Source: an uncultured Bacteroidales bacterium | GTDB lineage: Bacteria > Bacteroidota > Bacteroidia > Bacteroidales > SZUA-534 | Direction of reading: 5' to 3' | NCBI GenBank assembly: GCA_902790595.1 | Contig: CADASL010000007.1 | Location: 156,200 to 220,199 of the forward strand | Length of the DNA stretch: 64,000 nucleotides | Part shown: one piece after another, positions 1 through 7,833 of the stretch | Layout of the letters: each line of letters starts with the position of its first letter | Numbering within the stretch: position 1 is the stretch's first letter | Program-made: the position numbers and the translations under genes | The notes under the pieces: model-generated | Database searches by the model: none | What the model saw: the letters and a program-made list of their open reading frames with translations, nothing else | Told to the model about the DNA's origin: nothing

Positions 1-20
1 AAACTTAAAAACGCATTTTT

Positions 21-671
21 ATGGTATTTGTAGGATTATTCAGTCAGCACAAATTGATTCTCGAAAGCGTAACTGCTTATCTGTCAAATTATTCTGACAT
101 CAAGGTGGTGATTGCCACCAGCGACAAGCCGACTCTGTTCGAGAAGATGAAGCAACACATTGTGCACGTGCTAGTTGTGAATATGTTCGAGCTTTCGACG
201 GCCGAACTGAATTTTATCATTGACACAATGCTGAAATATCCGAAGCTAAAAATCCTGCTGCTCTCGAACGCAAACCGTGACGATGTTATTCTGCGCTCGA
301 TAAAAGCCGGTGCCAAAGGTTACATCACCATCGATGCTACAGGCGGTGAGCTGGCGCAGGCCATTTTCTCGCTTCGTGCCGGCCACGACTACTACAGCGA
401 CAGCATCACGCAGCTGCTGCTTAACCGCTACATTTCGAGCAATTTAACCGATTCGCAAGCCGATGATGATGACGACCCGCTGAGCGCCCGTCAGATTGAG
501 ATTCTGAAACTTTGGGGCGACGGCTTCAGCAATCAGGAAATTGCCGACAAACTGTTTATCAGCGTTCGCACCGTCGAGACGCACAAAAACCATATAATGC
601 AGAAACTCAACCTGAAAAGCACCGTCGATTTGGTGAAATATGCTATTAAGAGCAATATTATCAAGTTGTAA
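21..671 (+). CDS. NarL/LuxR-type response regulator with degenerate receiver
   Basis: 216 aa. Residues 1-120 have the length and pattern of a CheY-like receiver. Residues about 152-213 are a LuxR/GerE helix-turn-helix (LSARQIEIL, NQEIADKLFIS, RTVETHKNHI), so this is a DNA-binding regulator. The receiver lacks the usual phosphorylation chemistry: the acidic pair after strand 1 is Ser8-Gln9, and the position of the phospho-acceptor Asp is Asn54 (VVNMFELS). The switch Ser82 and the conserved Lys near residue 99 (AGAKGY) remain. It therefore probably acts without canonical Asp phosphorylation. No histidine kinase lies in the window. The ATG at 21 gives a full-length receiver. The upstream promoter is cut off by the window edge. 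The gene converges on dus. Confidence 0.9.
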   Translation: MVFVGLFSQHKLILESVTAYLSNYSDIKVVIATSDKPTLFEKMKQHIVHVLVVNMFELSTAELNFIIDTMLKYPKLKILLLSNANRDDVILRSIKAGAKGYITIDATGGELAQAIFSLRAGHDYYSDSITQLLLNRYISSNLTDSQADDDDDPLSARQIEILKLWGDGFSNQEIADKLFISVRTVETHKNHIMQKLNLKSTVDLVKYAIKSNIIKL

Positions 672-676
672 ATCTG

Positions 677-738
677 GGTGTAATTTGTTGTGCGATTTGT
701 AGAGACGTGGCGCGCCGCGTCTCCTATCAGATTACACC
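677..738. repeat. REP-like inverted repeat between convergent genes
   Basis: An interrupted palindrome. Outer arms GGTGTAAT (677-684) and ATTACACC (731-738) enclose an inner hairpin (702-723) with arms GAGACG/CGTCTC around GGCGCGCC. It belongs to the same GAGACG/GGGACG palindrome family as elements near 14.03, 30.75 and 51.1 kb. Lying between two convergent genes, it could also stop transcription, but it has no T-tract. Confidence 0.6.
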
Positions 739-1638
739 TTAAAACAGGCTTTCAACGGTTTCGCAAAACTTTTCTGAATCATTGATTTTCTGAAGTTTGG
801 CAAAAATCTCGTCGGGCTTGTCAAGCGCTTTCGCGAAATATTTCCAAAGTTCCTTCAGGCGGTTCAGGCTGTTGCGAGCGCAATACCAATGCGTGATTTC
901 TGTTGCAAATTGCCTGAATGTTGGTACGTTGTCGGCTGGCAAACCTTTGATTTGCAACCCGATGTATGGATTCGCTATTGCACCGCGGCCAATCATATAC
1001 CCTTTTAGGTTCGGCAAGCTGATGTTGGCGTCGGCTGCGCAATCGATGTCGCCGTTATAGACAATGGGGTTGAGCGAGTTGCCTGCAGATTCGATGAACG
1101 CCTGGCGGTTAGGTTCGCCGCTGTATTGTTGCTCGGCTGTGCGTGCGTGAACAATCAACTCGTTGAGTTTGAATTTGTTAAATATTTCGACAATCGCAGG
1201 GAACTCATCGGGCGAACTGAAACCGATGCGAATCTTCACCGATAGTTCGGGTTTTAAGCGGCCGATGGCGCTATCGAGCAGACGTTCAATGTTTTCCAAG
1301 TCGCGTAGCAGTGCGGCGCCGCGGTTTTTGCCAACCACAAACTTTATTGGGCACCCCATATTCCAATTTACTTTCGGGTAACCTAAATCGTTGAGAATGT
1401 TGGCTATTGCCACAAATGCGTCGGCATTGTTGCTCAAAAGTTGTGGCACAAGGTTAACTCGGTTGCTGATGTCCGAAAATCGGCGGGCAAGCACTTGCGG
1501 TTTGGGTATAGAACGCTCATCAGCAAGCATATACGGTGCAAAAATCTCATCGAAACCACCCACTTCGGCAATGGCGTTCATAAACGGCGCGTCAATCAGC
1601 CCCAGCATTGGCGCAAGTTGCACAATCTTCTCAGCCAT
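739..1638 (-). CDS. dus: tRNA-dihydrouridine synthase
   Basis: 299 aa FMN-dependent TIM-barrel enzyme that reduces uridine to dihydrouridine in tRNA D-loops. Visible hallmarks are the N-terminal LAPMLGLIDAPF (FMN pocket), the catalytic Cys96 in NMGCP, the VHARTAEQQYSG segment, and C-terminal YNGDI and MIGRGAIANP motifs for FMN phosphate binding. The length is normal for the family. The subtype resembles DusC-like enzymes, but this cannot be settled by eye. It lies 6 bp from the T9SS protein upstream on the same strand, so the two could be co-transcribed without being functionally linked. Confidence 0.93.
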   Translation of the reverse strand: MAEKIVQLAPMLGLIDAPFMNAIAEVGGFDEIFAPYMLADERSIPKPQVLARRFSDISNRVNLVPQLLSNNADAFVAIANILNDLGYPKVNWNMGCPIKFVVGKNRGAALLRDLENIERLLDSAIGRLKPELSVKIRIGFSSPDEFPAIVEIFNKFKLNELIVHARTAEQQYSGEPNRQAFIESAGNSLNPIVYNGDIDCAADANISLPNLKGYMIGRGAIANPYIGLQIKGLPADNVPTFRQFATEITHWYCARNSLNRLKELWKYFAKALDKPDEIFAKLQKINDSEKFCETVESLF

Positions 1639-1644
1639 AGCGTT

Positions 1645-3069
1645 TTACGGATAAACAACGTTCACAGAGCCTTTGCGCTCGATGGTCTGGCCGTTTTGCA
1701 GTTTGGCCTTCAGATAGTAGAGATAGCCGCCTTCGGCCACCTGCTTGCCGCTGTGGGTACCGTCCCAACGGTTGTCGGGACTTGACGAAACAAAGACGCG
1801 CCCACCGTAACGGTCATAAACAATAAACTCAAAATCAACTATTTGCGCCGATTTCACCACGGGGCCAAAGTCGTCGTTCAAGCCGTCGCCGTTCGGGGTG
1901 AAGGCGGTTGGCAGCCACATATCAGCCTGACGCTCAACGCAAACCATGTTCGATTGGCTCAATCGGGTTCCATCAGCCGCTTCAACACGAATGCAGAAAT
2001 TCTGTGCGCGGTCATCGGCTATCTCGTTGAAGTTCAGTTCAATTGAAGTATCAGTCAAATCGGTTGCGACAATTTTTCCCGCACCGCCGTCAACGCTGCA
2101 AAAAACGGTGTACTGCTCACTGTTTGAGAGCGAATGGTTCCACTGCACTTGCATAGATTCCGCATTCGCATTGGCTTCAATCACAATAGGATAGACATCG
2201 CTGGTTGTAAAAATCGGCTCGCCGCAATAATTTAATGCACTCAAGGTGTAGGCGGCTTTGGCGTTATCGGCATTGAAGAAGAATGTCAGCTGTGAAAAGT
2301 CAGTTATTTGGCTGTCGCTCAGTTTTTGACCATCAGAAAATTGCTGAATGGAATAGCCTTGCAAATCAGCGTCAACGTCGATTCTGCAATGAAGTTCCAC
2401 CGCCCCCTGACGGTTCACAATCGTGTCGATGCCAATGAGCGATTGGTCGGGCAATTGTGGTTTGAAAGTAGTGTAACTGATTATGTTTGAGAGCGATTTA
2501 AGCCCGTTTTGCAGATTGGCAACAACCATAAAATTATAGTCGGTGCCTTCTTCAAGCTTGCCGGTGGCGAATGTGGTGTCGGCGGTTGAACCGAACTCTA
2601 TATAGGGTTGCCCGATTTTGCGTCCATAAACCGTGTAATTGGCAACGCTTGTGCCAACGTATGCCGACCAATTGAGAGTCAGCGAGTTGCGACATTTGTC
2701 ATAATCGCCGCTTTGCAGAAAAACTGTCTGATGCCATTTATCGTTCAACGGGGAATCATTTCCATACGGCTCGGGAATCGTAGTTGAAATGGTATATCGC
2801 TCGGAATGGTCAAACGGGTGACTGGTTGCATCTGTAAAACTACGGTTTACAGACGAGAATTCGTCCACACTGCCAATCTCATTCCATTGCGAATCCCACC
2901 TGTATATTTTGTACGATTGTGAATCGGTAACAGGTGTTACATTCCAATGAATAACGACCCTGCGCGTGGATGTTGTATCAACACTAATATATTCTATGTC
3001 AGCATATTGACTTTGTGCAAACAGTTGATTTGCAGCCAATAATAGCAATATGGCGAGCAGACGTCGCAT
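1645..3069 (-). CDS. Secreted fibronectin-like protein with T9SS type B sorting domain
   Basis: 474 aa. An N-terminal signal peptide (LLAILLLLAANQLFAQ) is followed by beta-rich, fibronectin type III-like repeats (for example IHWNVTPVTDSQSYKIYRW and LNWSAYVGTSVANYTVYGR). The last ~90 residues are a gliding-motility-type C-terminal domain, recognisable from PTAFTPNGDGLNDDF, IYDRYGG-like VYDRYGGRVF and WDGTHSGKQVAEGGYLYYL. This is the type B sorting signal of the type IX secretion system, so the product is expected to be exported across the outer membrane and held at the surface or released. The ligand is unknown. It ends 6 bp before dus and starts 5 bp after the argH stop. Confidence 0.87.
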   Translation of the reverse strand: MRRLLAILLLLAANQLFAQSQYADIEYISVDTTSTRRVVIHWNVTPVTDSQSYKIYRWDSQWNEIGSVDEFSSVNRSFTDATSHPFDHSERYTISTTIPEPYGNDSPLNDKWHQTVFLQSGDYDKCRNSLTLNWSAYVGTSVANYTVYGRKIGQPYIEFGSTADTTFATGKLEEGTDYNFMVVANLQNGLKSLSNIISYTTFKPQLPDQSLIGIDTIVNRQGAVELHCRIDVDADLQGYSIQQFSDGQKLSDSQITDFSQLTFFFNADNAKAAYTLSALNYCGEPIFTTSDVYPIVIEANANAESMQVQWNHSLSNSEQYTVFCSVDGGAGKIVATDLTDTSIELNFNEIADDRAQNFCIRVEAADGTRLSQSNMVCVERQADMWLPTAFTPNGDGLNDDFGPVVKSAQIVDFEFIVYDRYGGRVFVSSSPDNRWDGTHSGKQVAEGGYLYYLKAKLQNGQTIERKGSVNVVYP

Positions 3070-3074
3070 CAGTG

Positions 3075-4406
3075 TTATTTCACAAGCGAGTTGACAGCCG
3101 CTTCAACCGACGCAAAGTCGAACGATGCGCTCACTTCGGCAAACTTGCGGTCAATCTGGTCGTTACACAGGTTGCCAATGCTGCCTTCGTGGGTGTGGTT
3201 GATGTGTGTTTCGGGCACAAAACGGCCGTCTTTGATGTCGAAAGCCACCTGCTTGTAGGCATCGCGGAAAGGCACGCCTGACAGCACCAGTTTGTTCACC
3301 ACTTCAACGCTGAAAGCCAACTGATATTTAGGCTCTTTCATAATGTCCTTGCGCACTTCGGTGTTCTTCAGCATCAGTTCGGCCAGGCGCAGGCAGTCCT
3401 TCAAATCGTTGATGGCGGGAATTATCTGTTCCTTAAGCAGTTGCAAGTCGCGATGGTAGCCCGATGGCAGGTTCGAGATGGTGAGCGTGATGTCGGTTGG
3501 CAGCGCCTTGATGCGGTTGCATTTGCCGCGCACAAGTTCCCAAACATCGGGATTTTTCTTGTGCGGCATAATCGACGAGCCAGTCGTAAATTCGTCGGGA
3601 AGATGCACAAAACCAAGGTCTTGCGAGTTGTACATACACATATCCATCGCCATTCGGCTCAGCGTTTGCGCCATTGCGGCCATTGCAAAACTCAAATCTT
3701 GTTCGGTTTTGCCGCGGCCCATTTGAGCGCACACAACATTGTAGTTCAAATCGCTGAAACCAAGCAGTTTGGTAGTGAGTGTACGGTTGAGCGGGAACGA
3801 TGAGCCGTATCCAGCCGCCGAGCCCAGCGGGTTCTGATTGATAACCTTGTAGGCCGCGCTCAGCATCCGAAGGTCATCGGTCAGGCATTCGGCGTAAGCC
3901 CCGAACCACAACCCGAACGACGACGGCATAGCCACCTGCAGGTGGGTGTAGCCAGGCATCAGGTCGTCTTTGTGTTTGTCGCTCAAGGCGATAAGTGTTT
4001 TGAAGAGCGATGCCGCAAGGTCGAAAATCTGACGGACTTCGTGGCGCAGATAGAGTTTCATATCCACAAGTACCTGGTCGTTGCGTGAGCGGCCGCTGTG
4101 CACTTTCTTGCCCATATCGCCCAGCGAGCGCGTGAGCATCAGTTCAACCTGCGAGTGGATGTCTTCAACATCGTCTTCAATCTTGAGTTTTCCTGCGGCG
4201 GCCGTGGCGTAAATCTTTTTGAGTTCGGCCAGCAGTGTGTCCAGTTCGTTTTTCTCAAGCAGGCCGATGGTCTGCAGCATTGTGATGTGCGCCATTGTGC
4301 CCATCACGTCGAACGGCGCCAGGTACAGGTCCATTTCGCGGTCGAGCCCGACGGTGAACTGCTCGACAAGTTCGTTTGTGGCAATGCCCTTATCCCAAAG
4401 TTTCAT
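3075..4406 (-). CDS. argH: Argininosuccinate lyase
   Basis: 443 aa from the chosen ATG (MKLWDKGIATN). It catalyses the last step of arginine synthesis, splitting argininosuccinate into arginine and fumarate. Family signatures are VHSGRSRNDQV, the TYTHLQ-type GYTHLQVAMP, and the fumarase/aspartase signature GSSIMPHKKNPD near residue 275, which includes the catalytic Ser loop. The frame stays open upstream to 4463, but that longer start would lie on the -7 promoter box at 4463-4470, and the 19 extra residues have no counterpart in the family, so 4406 is preferred. No other arg gene is nearby. Confidence 0.95.
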   Translation of the reverse strand: MKLWDKGIATNELVEQFTVGLDREMDLYLAPFDVMGTMAHITMLQTIGLLEKNELDTLLAELKKIYATAAAGKLKIEDDVEDIHSQVELMLTRSLGDMGKKVHSGRSRNDQVLVDMKLYLRHEVRQIFDLAASLFKTLIALSDKHKDDLMPGYTHLQVAMPSSFGLWFGAYAECLTDDLRMLSAAYKVINQNPLGSAAGYGSSFPLNRTLTTKLLGFSDLNYNVVCAQMGRGKTEQDLSFAMAAMAQTLSRMAMDMCMYNSQDLGFVHLPDEFTTGSSIMPHKKNPDVWELVRGKCNRIKALPTDITLTISNLPSGYHRDLQLLKEQIIPAINDLKDCLRLAELMLKNTEVRKDIMKEPKYQLAFSVEVVNKLVLSGVPFRDAYKQVAFDIKDGRFVPETHINHTHEGSIGNLCNDQIDRKFAEVSASFDFASVEAAVNSLVK

Positions 4407-4462
4407 TTGTATCTGTTTTATTGTCTGATAAATAGTTGTGTGCCGCGGAAATGCACGGCTCA

Positions 4463-4470
4463 CAAATGTA
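4463..4470 (-). promoter_or_regulatory. Bacteroidota -7 promoter box of argH
   Basis: The minus strand reads TACATTTG, an exact match to the TAnnTTTG -7 box, about 57 bp upstream of the argH ATG. The position supports the shorter argH start. Confidence 0.6.
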
Positions 4471-4649
4471 GTAAATTAGCGATTATCAGCGAGACTCTTT
4501 CAACCACAACCCGCCAATATATCACGCCAACAAACGAACGCATTAATTACCAATATATTATAAAGTATCTGAAAAACGAATCACTCAAACGGCGAATCGA
4601 CCTCGGGCGTTATAATTCTTGAAATTAGTCCACATTATCAACAAAATAT

Positions 4650-4657
4650 TACTTTTG
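4650..4657 (+). promoter_or_regulatory. Bacteroidota -7 promoter box of the glycosyltransferase gene
   Basis: TACTTTTG matches TAnnTTTG 20 bp upstream of the ATG at 4677. A weak -33-like TTAG lies about 21 bp further upstream. Confidence 0.6.
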
Positions 4658-4676
4658 CACCTTCAAACAGAGATTG

Positions 4677-5801
4677 ATGATTATAGCAGTTAACACACAA
4701 TCGTTGCTGAAAGACAAGCTCGAAGGGCTGGGCAGTTTCACTGACGAAGTGCTGTCGAGAATGGTTCGCAACCACCCCGAGCACCAATTCATTTTCATCT
4801 TCGACCGCGATTGGGACTCATCGTTCATCTATGCCGACAATGTGCTGCCGGTGAAGACCGTGCTGCCGTCGCGCCACCCGTTGCTGTGGTACGCGCGCTT
4901 TGAGCACTCCATTCCGGCCATCATCCGCCGCCACAATGCCGACCTTTTCCTCTCAACCGACGGATATATGCCGCAGCACCCCGAGGTTAAGACTTACAAC
5001 GTCATTCACGACATAGGTTTTGTTCATCAACCCAAGAATCAGCCTTTTCTGACAAGCAAATACTACAACAAATACTTCCCGCGCTTTGCCCGCAACGCCG
5101 ACAGGCTGGGCACCGTATCGGAATACTCAAAAGCCGATATTGTGAAAACGTGGGGCATCAATCCCGATAAAATCGATGTCATCTACAACGGCGTGAAAAC
5201 TGTTTTCGGGCCGCTGTCAGACTGCGAGCAGCAAGTCGTCCGCGACAGAGTGACCGGCGGAAGCCCGTATTTTGTATTCGTGGGCTCTCTCAATCTCCGG
5301 AAGAATGTTGAAGGAATGCTCCGCGCGTTCGACATCTTCAAGGAGAAGACTGGTTCGGTGCAAAAAATGGTGATTGTGGGCGAGTGTATGTGGACAATGT
5401 CAACCATTGACCACGAGCTTGAACATATGCGCCACGGCGAAGACGTGATTTTTACGGGCCGCCTGCAGCCGACCGAGCTTCAGCAAGTGGTGGCAAGCGC
5501 CCAGGCGCTGATTCTGGTGTCGTTTCTCGAAGGCTTTGGCGTGCCGATTGTGGAGGCAATGAATTGCGATGTGCCGGTCATCACCTCCGACTGCACCTCG
5601 ATGCCCGAAGTGGCCGGAAACGCCGGTCTGCTTGTCAATCCGCACTCCGACGAGGCCATTGCCGACGCTATGGAGCGTATGGCCGCTGACTCCGAACTTC
5701 GCGAGCAGCTCATCGCTAACGCCAAAACTCAGCGCGAGAAATTCTCGTGGGACAAATCGGCCGTCGACCTCTGGAACGGAATGATGAAGCTGGTTGAATA
5801 A
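4677..5801 (+). CDS. Glycosyltransferase family 4 (GT-B fold)
   Basis: 374 aa from the ATG; a TTG one codon earlier is also in frame. The protein has two Rossmann halves: an N-terminal acceptor domain, and a C-terminal nucleotide-sugar domain starting near YFVFVGSLNLRKNVEGMLRAF. It carries the retaining GT4 signature EGFGVPIVEAM with the conserved E-x7-E pair, followed by ITSDCTSMPEVAGNAGLLV. It probably transfers a sugar from an NDP-sugar to a surface or secreted glycan; donor and acceptor cannot be told. It is a single gene, not part of a visible polysaccharide cluster, and is divergent from argH. Confidence 0.9.
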   Translation: MIIAVNTQSLLKDKLEGLGSFTDEVLSRMVRNHPEHQFIFIFDRDWDSSFIYADNVLPVKTVLPSRHPLLWYARFEHSIPAIIRRHNADLFLSTDGYMPQHPEVKTYNVIHDIGFVHQPKNQPFLTSKYYNKYFPRFARNADRLGTVSEYSKADIVKTWGINPDKIDVIYNGVKTVFGPLSDCEQQVVRDRVTGGSPYFVFVGSLNLRKNVEGMLRAFDIFKEKTGSVQKMVIVGECMWTMSTIDHELEHMRHGEDVIFTGRLQPTELQQVVASAQALILVSFLEGFGVPIVEAMNCDVPVITSDCTSMPEVAGNAGLLVNPHSDEAIADAMERMAADSELREQLIANAKTQREKFSWDKSAVDLWNGMMKLVE

Positions 5802-5822
5802 CAGCCTTTCCCCTCTCCTGCC

Positions 5823-5853
5823 AAAAACAAAAAAGGCGACCCGTAAGGTCGCC
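5823..5853 (-). terminator. Intrinsic terminator of the ferredoxin gene
   Basis: Perfect 7-bp stem GGCGACC/GGTCGCC with a 5-nt loop. On the minus strand it is followed by a T-rich run (5834 down to 5823). It lies just past the ferredoxin stop. Confidence 0.8.
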
Positions 5854-5878
5854 GTACCGTGTGTTTTATCCAATTGAA

Positions 5879-6049
5879 TTATTTATCCAATTTTGGAGCC
5901 TCAACCGGGCAAACACTTGCGCAAGTTCCACACTCTGTGCACTTTTCAGGGTCGATAACATAGATATCGCCTTCTGAAATGGCCTCTACCGGGCATTCGC
6001 TCATACAAGTGCCACAAGCCAAGCAATCTTCTGAAATTTTGTAAGCCAT
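5879..6049 (-). CDS. 2[4Fe-4S] ferredoxin, 56 residues
   Basis: A short gene of 56 codons plus stop. The protein starts MAYKISEDCLACGTC and has two classic cluster motifs, CxxCxxCxxxCP (CLACGTCMSECP) and CTECGTCASVCP, in the pseudo-twofold arrangement of clostridial-type ferredoxins. It would carry electrons at low potential in the cytoplasm, for example with pyruvate:ferredoxin oxidoreductase or Rnf; the partner is not encoded nearby. It has its own promoter (6073-6080) and terminator (5823-5853), so it is probably a monocistronic unit. Confidence 0.95.
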   Translation of the reverse strand: MAYKISEDCLACGTCMSECPVEAISEGDIYVIDPEKCTECGTCASVCPVEAPKLDK

Positions 6050-6072
6050 AATTTTAAATTTTAAAGTCGGTG

Positions 6073-6080
6073 TAAATATA
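6073..6080 (-). promoter_or_regulatory. -7 promoter box of the ferredoxin gene
   Basis: The minus strand reads TATATTTA, one mismatch from TAnnTTTG, 24 bp upstream of the ferredoxin ATG. Confidence 0.5.
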
Positions 6081-6150
6081 AATTATCTTCAATAAAAATC
6101 GCCAGCAAACTTTATTTTGTCTTTCGGCGACTTTTGTTGTTGATTCTCAA

Positions 6151-6810
6151 TTATTTCTGTTCGGCAATTATTGTTTTCCGGCCAGTAACCTTCTGCCCCA
6201 GGGCCACTTTGACATCATAGTCGAGCGGCAGAAGCACATCGACACGCGAGCCAAAACGGATGAATCCCATCTCATCGCTGGCTGTGCATTTGTCGTCTTC
6301 CTTGATATAGGTGAGGATGCGGCGCGCAACAGCTCCGGCCACCTGTTTCACCATCACAGGCTCGCCTTTGGGGCGGTTAATCACCACGGCTGTGTGCTCG
6401 TTCAAATCGGACGATTTCGGGGTGATGGCGCGGGTGAAATTGCCGTCGAAATGTATCACCTGCTTAACGATTCCGCTCGCCGGAACCCAGTTGATATGCA
6501 CGTTCCAAACCGACATAAATATTGAAACTTGGATGCGCTTGCCCATCACAATGTTCTGCTCGTCAATCTCTTCGATGGCCACAATGGTGCCGTCGGCGGG
6601 ACAAAGAACTGTGCTGTCGGTTATTGCGGGCAGCTTGCGGTTGGGGCAGCGGAAGAACCGCAGCACAAAAAGCAGCAGCAGACCCGATGCTGTCAACGAT
6701 ATGTAAAGTGCCAAACCAACGCACCATATAACATATACTATTGCGTTGATTACCAATAATATCAAAAGGAATTTCAGAATAACCGGAAGACCGGCGCGGT
6801 GTATTTTCAT
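6151..6810 (-). CDS. psd: Phosphatidylserine decarboxylase proenzyme
   Basis: 219 aa short-form Psd, which makes phosphatidylethanolamine from phosphatidylserine. Two hydrophobic N-terminal segments (about 10-50) anchor it in the inner membrane. The self-cleavage site is Gly187-Ser188 in FIRFGSRVD; cleavage would leave a 32-residue alpha chain with the pyruvoyl group. FMSVWNVHINWVP is the conserved His region. It lies 14 bp downstream of cdsA, which makes CDP-diacylglycerol, so two steps of phospholipid synthesis sit in one operon. A gene for phosphatidylserine synthase (pssA) is not in the immediate neighbourhood. Confidence 0.94.
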   Translation of the reverse strand: MKIHRAGLPVILKFLLILLVINAIVYVIWCVGLALYISLTASGLLLLFVLRFFRCPNRKLPAITDSTVLCPADGTIVAIEEIDEQNIVMGKRIQVSIFMSVWNVHINWVPASGIVKQVIHFDGNFTRAITPKSSDLNEHTAVVINRPKGEPVMVKQVAGAVARRILTYIKEDDKCTASDEMGFIRFGSRVDVLLPLDYDVKVALGQKVTGRKTIIAEQK

Positions 6811-6824
6811 AGAAGTAAGAACTG

Positions 6825-7634
6825 TTACTTAACAAACTGCAAATATGCAAAAATTACGGGTATTGCCAATATGATGCTATCAAAACGGTCGAGAATGCCG
6901 CCGTGACCGGGCAAAATGTTGCTCGAATCCTTAATGCCGACAGTGCGCTTGAGCTGCGACTCGGCAAGGTCGCCCAGCGTTCCGAACGTTACGGTGAGCA
7001 GCGCCACCACAATCCATTGCGGCTGGGTGAGCACGGTGAAGAACTTTGCCAGCAGAAGCGATGCGCCGACAGCCGCCAAGGCTCCGCCAATGAATCCCTC
7101 CCAGGTCTTTTTGGGCGATATGCGCTCGAACATATGGTGGCGTCCGAGGGTTACGCCGAAGCAGTAGGCTCCGGTGTCGTTCACCCAGATGATGATGAAC
7201 ATTCCCAGAATCAAAATGCCCTGATAGCCGCCTGCGTGGAAGGCTATCGGACTGATGAGAGCGAACGGCAAAGCAATGTAAACCAGCCCGTAGAAAGTGT
7301 AGGCGATGGTTGTGATTGGGTTGTCGTAGCGGCCGAACAGCACCGTTATGAATATTGGAATGAACAGAATCGCGGCAAGCGCCAGAAACTGTGTTCCAAT
7401 GATTTGCGCACTGGCCAGAAAACTCAAAACAAACGTTGCAAGCCCACCAACAATGCCGTAAACAGCGAGCGGCCGGTAGCCACCCTGGCGGCCGATGCGG
7501 TAGAACTCCCACAACGCAAGCGACTCAACAGCCGCAAAAAGAATTGCAAACGTCCATTGGCTGAGAAGGATGCCCGAAATGAGCACCGCCAAAAAAACGA
7601 TTCCTGTTAAAAGACGTTGCCAAAAATTACTCAT
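6825..7634 (-). CDS. cdsA: Phosphatidate cytidylyltransferase (CDP-diglyceride synthase)
   Basis: 269 aa polytopic inner-membrane enzyme that converts phosphatidate and CTP to CDP-diacylglycerol. Several hydrophobic segments run through the first ~200 residues. The C-terminal family signature is complete: SQLKRTVGIKDSSNILPG, then HGGILDRFDS, with its Asp metal ligands. Its start overlaps the end of the DUF2007 gene by 8 bp, a sign of translational coupling in the psd-cdsA-DUF2007-ftsH-rsfS run. Confidence 0.94.
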   Translation of the reverse strand: MSNFWQRLLTGIVFLAVLISGILLSQWTFAILFAAVESLALWEFYRIGRQGGYRPLAVYGIVGGLATFVLSFLASAQIIGTQFLALAAILFIPIFITVLFGRYDNPITTIAYTFYGLVYIALPFALISPIAFHAGGYQGILILGMFIIIWVNDTGAYCFGVTLGRHHMFERISPKKTWEGFIGGALAAVGASLLLAKFFTVLTQPQWIVVALLTVTFGTLGDLAESQLKRTVGIKDSSNILPGHGGILDRFDSIILAIPVIFAYLQFVK

Positions 7635-7833
7635 TATCAGCAGTTTTTAATATCTCGACAGCTCTCTCGAACTGCTCATTGCTAACATAAACCTCAACAT
7701 CGCCGAACAAGTACGATGAATCTTGCTTGTTCATCACAATTGGCTCAAGCCCGGCGCTCTCTAAAATAGCTCGCCTCATTTCTGCTTCAACAACAGATTT
7801 TGCCGAATAAACCAACTGCCAGTCCTTTTCCAT
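7627..7833 (-). CDS. DUF2007-type small protein
   Basis: 68 aa with the ACT-like DUF2007 pattern: a beta strand (WQLVYSAKS), a helix (VEAEMRRAILESAGL), and strands ending in DVEVYVSNEQFERAVEIL. Members are annotated as putative signal-transducing proteins, but no function has been shown that I can rely on. It overlaps cdsA by 8 bp and touches the ftsH stop at 7833, so it is surely translated with them. Confidence 0.85.
   Translation of the reverse strand: MEKDWQLVYSAKSVVEAEMRRAILESAGLEPIVMNKQDSSYLFGDVEVYVSNEQFERAVEILKTADNE

Noticed and set aside
4407..4463. Longer N-terminus of argH
   Set aside because: The extension overlaps an exact TAnnTTTG promoter box and has no match to argininosuccinate lyase N-termini.
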